The notes beneath the pieces were generated by a model that was not told the DNA's origin, ran no database searches, and was given only the letters and a program-made list of their open reading frames with translations. DNA of 5,628 bases from an uncultured Kangiella sp. (GTDB lineage: Bacteria > Pseudomonadota > Gammaproteobacteria > Enterobacterales > DSM-103792): positions 1 through 5,628 of the forward strand of contig CAMLKQ010000156.1 of assembly GCA_946480585.1 (NCBI GenBank), read 5' to 3'. Position 1 is the first letter of the stretch; every line of letters starts with the position of its first letter. Below are positions 4,506-5,628 of this stretch, one piece after another. Position numbers and translations under genes: made by a program.

Positions 4506-5628
4506 ATGAAGAAAGTGCTCAAGCCCACGCTGGTGGCCGGTGCAGTGATGTTTGCCTGCGCCGTGCAAGCCGGAGAAATTCGCGGCATGAATGCCCCGAA
4601 TGTGATCCCGAACCGTTACATCGTGGTGTTCAAAGACAACGCGATGATGACCGCGCAAGGTGTGCAGCGCAGCGCCGCTTCGGTCGCCGCTGACATGAAC
4701 CGTCGTTACGGTGCGTCGGTCGAGCGTTCGTTCGAACGCGCGCTGAAAGGCGCCGTGGTGGTCATGGATCATGCCAACGCGATGAAGCTGGCCAATGATC
4801 CGTCGGTCGCGTTTGTGGAAGCGGATGCGGAAGTGCGCATCGTCGCCACCCAAAGCCCGGCGACCTGGGGTATTGACCGCATCGATCAAACCGATCTGCC
4901 GCTCAACAACAGCTACACCTATCAGCCGAGCAACAACGTCCACGCCTACATCATCGACACCGGTATTCGCGCGACTCACAGCGAATTCTCGGGCCGTATG
5001 GGCAATGGCTACGACGCCATCGGCGACGGCCAGGGCACCAACGATTGCCAAGGCCACGGTACCCACGTTGCCGGCACCGTCGGTGGCACCACTTATGGTG
5101 TGGCCAAGAACGTCACGCTGCACGCCGTGCGCGTGCTGAACTGCCAGGGCAGTGGCACCAACTCTGGCGTCATCGCCGGTATGGATTGGGTCACGGCCAA
5201 CCACGTCAAACCGGCCGTGGCCAACATGAGCTTGGGTGGTGGCGCCTCGTCGGCGGTGGATACCGCGGTCGCCAATATGACCAATGCCGGTGTCACCGTG
5301 GTCGTTGCCGCCGGCAACGACAGCAGCAACGCCTGCAACTACTCGCCGGCACGCGCGGCCAGCGCCATCACCACCGGTTCGACCACCAGCAGCGATGCCA
5401 TGTCGAGCTTCTCGAACTACGGTTCGTGCGTCGACATTTTCGCGCCGGGTTCGAGCATTGTGTCGGCCTCGCGCAGCAGCGACACCGCCACCACCACGCT
5501 GTCGGGTACCTCGATGGCATCGCCGCACGTCGCTGGCGCCGCCGCGCTGTATCTCTACACCAATCCGACCGCGACGCCGTCCACCGTGACGACCGCGCTG
5601 GTCAACAACGCCAGCAACAACAAGATCA
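4506..5628 (+). CDS. Second aqualysin I-type secreted serine protease (S8), 3' end outside window
   Basis: The first 374 residues of a tandem paralogue of the upstream protease, with no stop before the edge. Numbering is identical to protease 1: signal peptide 1-22 (cleavage after VQA), I9 propeptide about 32-110, mature start near ATQSPATWG (114), triad Asp151, His184 and Ser336, oxyanion Asn271, and Cys181/213 and Cys277/308. All key residues are kept, so it should be active. By hand count it differs at 34 of 374 positions, mostly in the signal peptide, at 141-144, and at 322-330 just before the catalytic Ser. Whether it also carries a PPC domain cannot be seen. The start ATG has AGGAG 11 bases upstream, exactly as in protease 1. 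It is transcribed from its own duplicated promoter and leader. Confidence 0.94.
   Translation, partial: MKKVLKPTLVAGAVMFACAVQAGEIRGMNAPNVIPNRYIVVFKDNAMMTAQGVQRSAASVAADMNRRYGASVERSFERALKGAVVVMDHANAMKLANDPSVAFVEADAEVRIVATQSPATWGIDRIDQTDLPLNNSYTYQPSNNVHAYIIDTGIRATHSEFSGRMGNGYDAIGDGQGTNDCQGHGTHVAGTVGGTTYGVAKNVTLHAVRVLNCQGSGTNSGVIAGMDWVTANHVKPAVANMSLGGGASSAVDTAVANMTNAGVTVVVAAGNDSSNACNYSPARAASAITTGSTTSSDAMSSFSNYGSCVDIFAPGSSIVSASRSSDTATTTLSGTSMASPHVAGAAALYLYTNPTATPSTVTTALVNNASNNKI

Larger units (their letters stand above)
4138..5628 (+). repeat. Tandem duplication, copy 2 (continues past window)
   Basis: Second copy of the protease transcription unit. The right boundary is not visible, so it is unknown whether the poly-proline linker, PPC domain and terminator were duplicated too. 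Confidence 0.85.

Noticed and set aside
4440..5528. Long minus-strand open frame opposite protease 2 (362 codons)
   Set aside because: His/Arg/Gly-rich low-complexity translation. A similar frame lies opposite protease 1, as expected of a shadow of duplicated coding sequence.
1..5628. Insertion sequence, integron, CRISPR or phage features
   Set aside because: There are no transposase or integrase motifs, no terminal inverted repeats with target duplications and no regularly spaced repeats. The only large repeat is the protease unit duplication.

Overview
The window is GC-rich, densely packed bacterial chromosome. It most likely comes from a gammaproteobacterium with about 60% GC, an estimate by eye rather than a count. 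The ThiD is of the Pseudomonas-like type (conserved HGSGCTLASA region), it sits next to a rubredoxin, and the histidine kinase is of the LytS/AlgZ type. I see no insertion sequence, CRISPR array, tRNA or rRNA.

Left part, minus strand (882 down to 1): an intact 57-aa rubredoxin gene (rubA) is followed by a degenerate second copy of the rubredoxin 3' end. Directly overlapping that copy (TGATG) is the start of a four-helix membrane histidine kinase of the LytS/His_kinase family, which runs off the left edge. Divergently transcribed from rubA is thiD (1107-1943), the HMP/HMP-P kinase of thiamine biosynthesis. It ends at a strong, probably bidirectional terminator with a UUCG-type loop (1973-2010).

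Right part, plus strand (about 2050-5628): two tandem copies of one transcription unit. Each encodes a secreted aqualysin I/proteinase K-type subtilase made of a signal peptide, an I9 propeptide and an S8 catalytic domain. Copy 1 (2375-3946) is complete and ends in a poly-proline linker and a PPC domain. Copy 2 (4506 onward) is cut by the window edge at residue 374. Over those 374 residues the copies align without gaps and are about 91% identical by hand count.

The duplication includes the control region. In the same order, both copies have a CTACAAAA direct repeat with 10-bp period, a promoter with 17-bp spacing, and a 250-300 nt 5' leader. Each leader contains a hairpin (P1), a short ORF with a very purine-rich ribosome binding site and the start context GGGACTTATGCT, and two further hairpins (P2, P3) just before the protease ribosome binding site. 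The hairpin stems differ in sequence but keep their pairing, which is the most interesting signal here: a possibly undescribed structured leader controlling secreted subtilases.

The leftmost genes look like ordinary housekeeping or regulatory genes. The kinase could in principle signal to a LytTR-type regulator acting on the direct repeats, but nothing in the window shows this.
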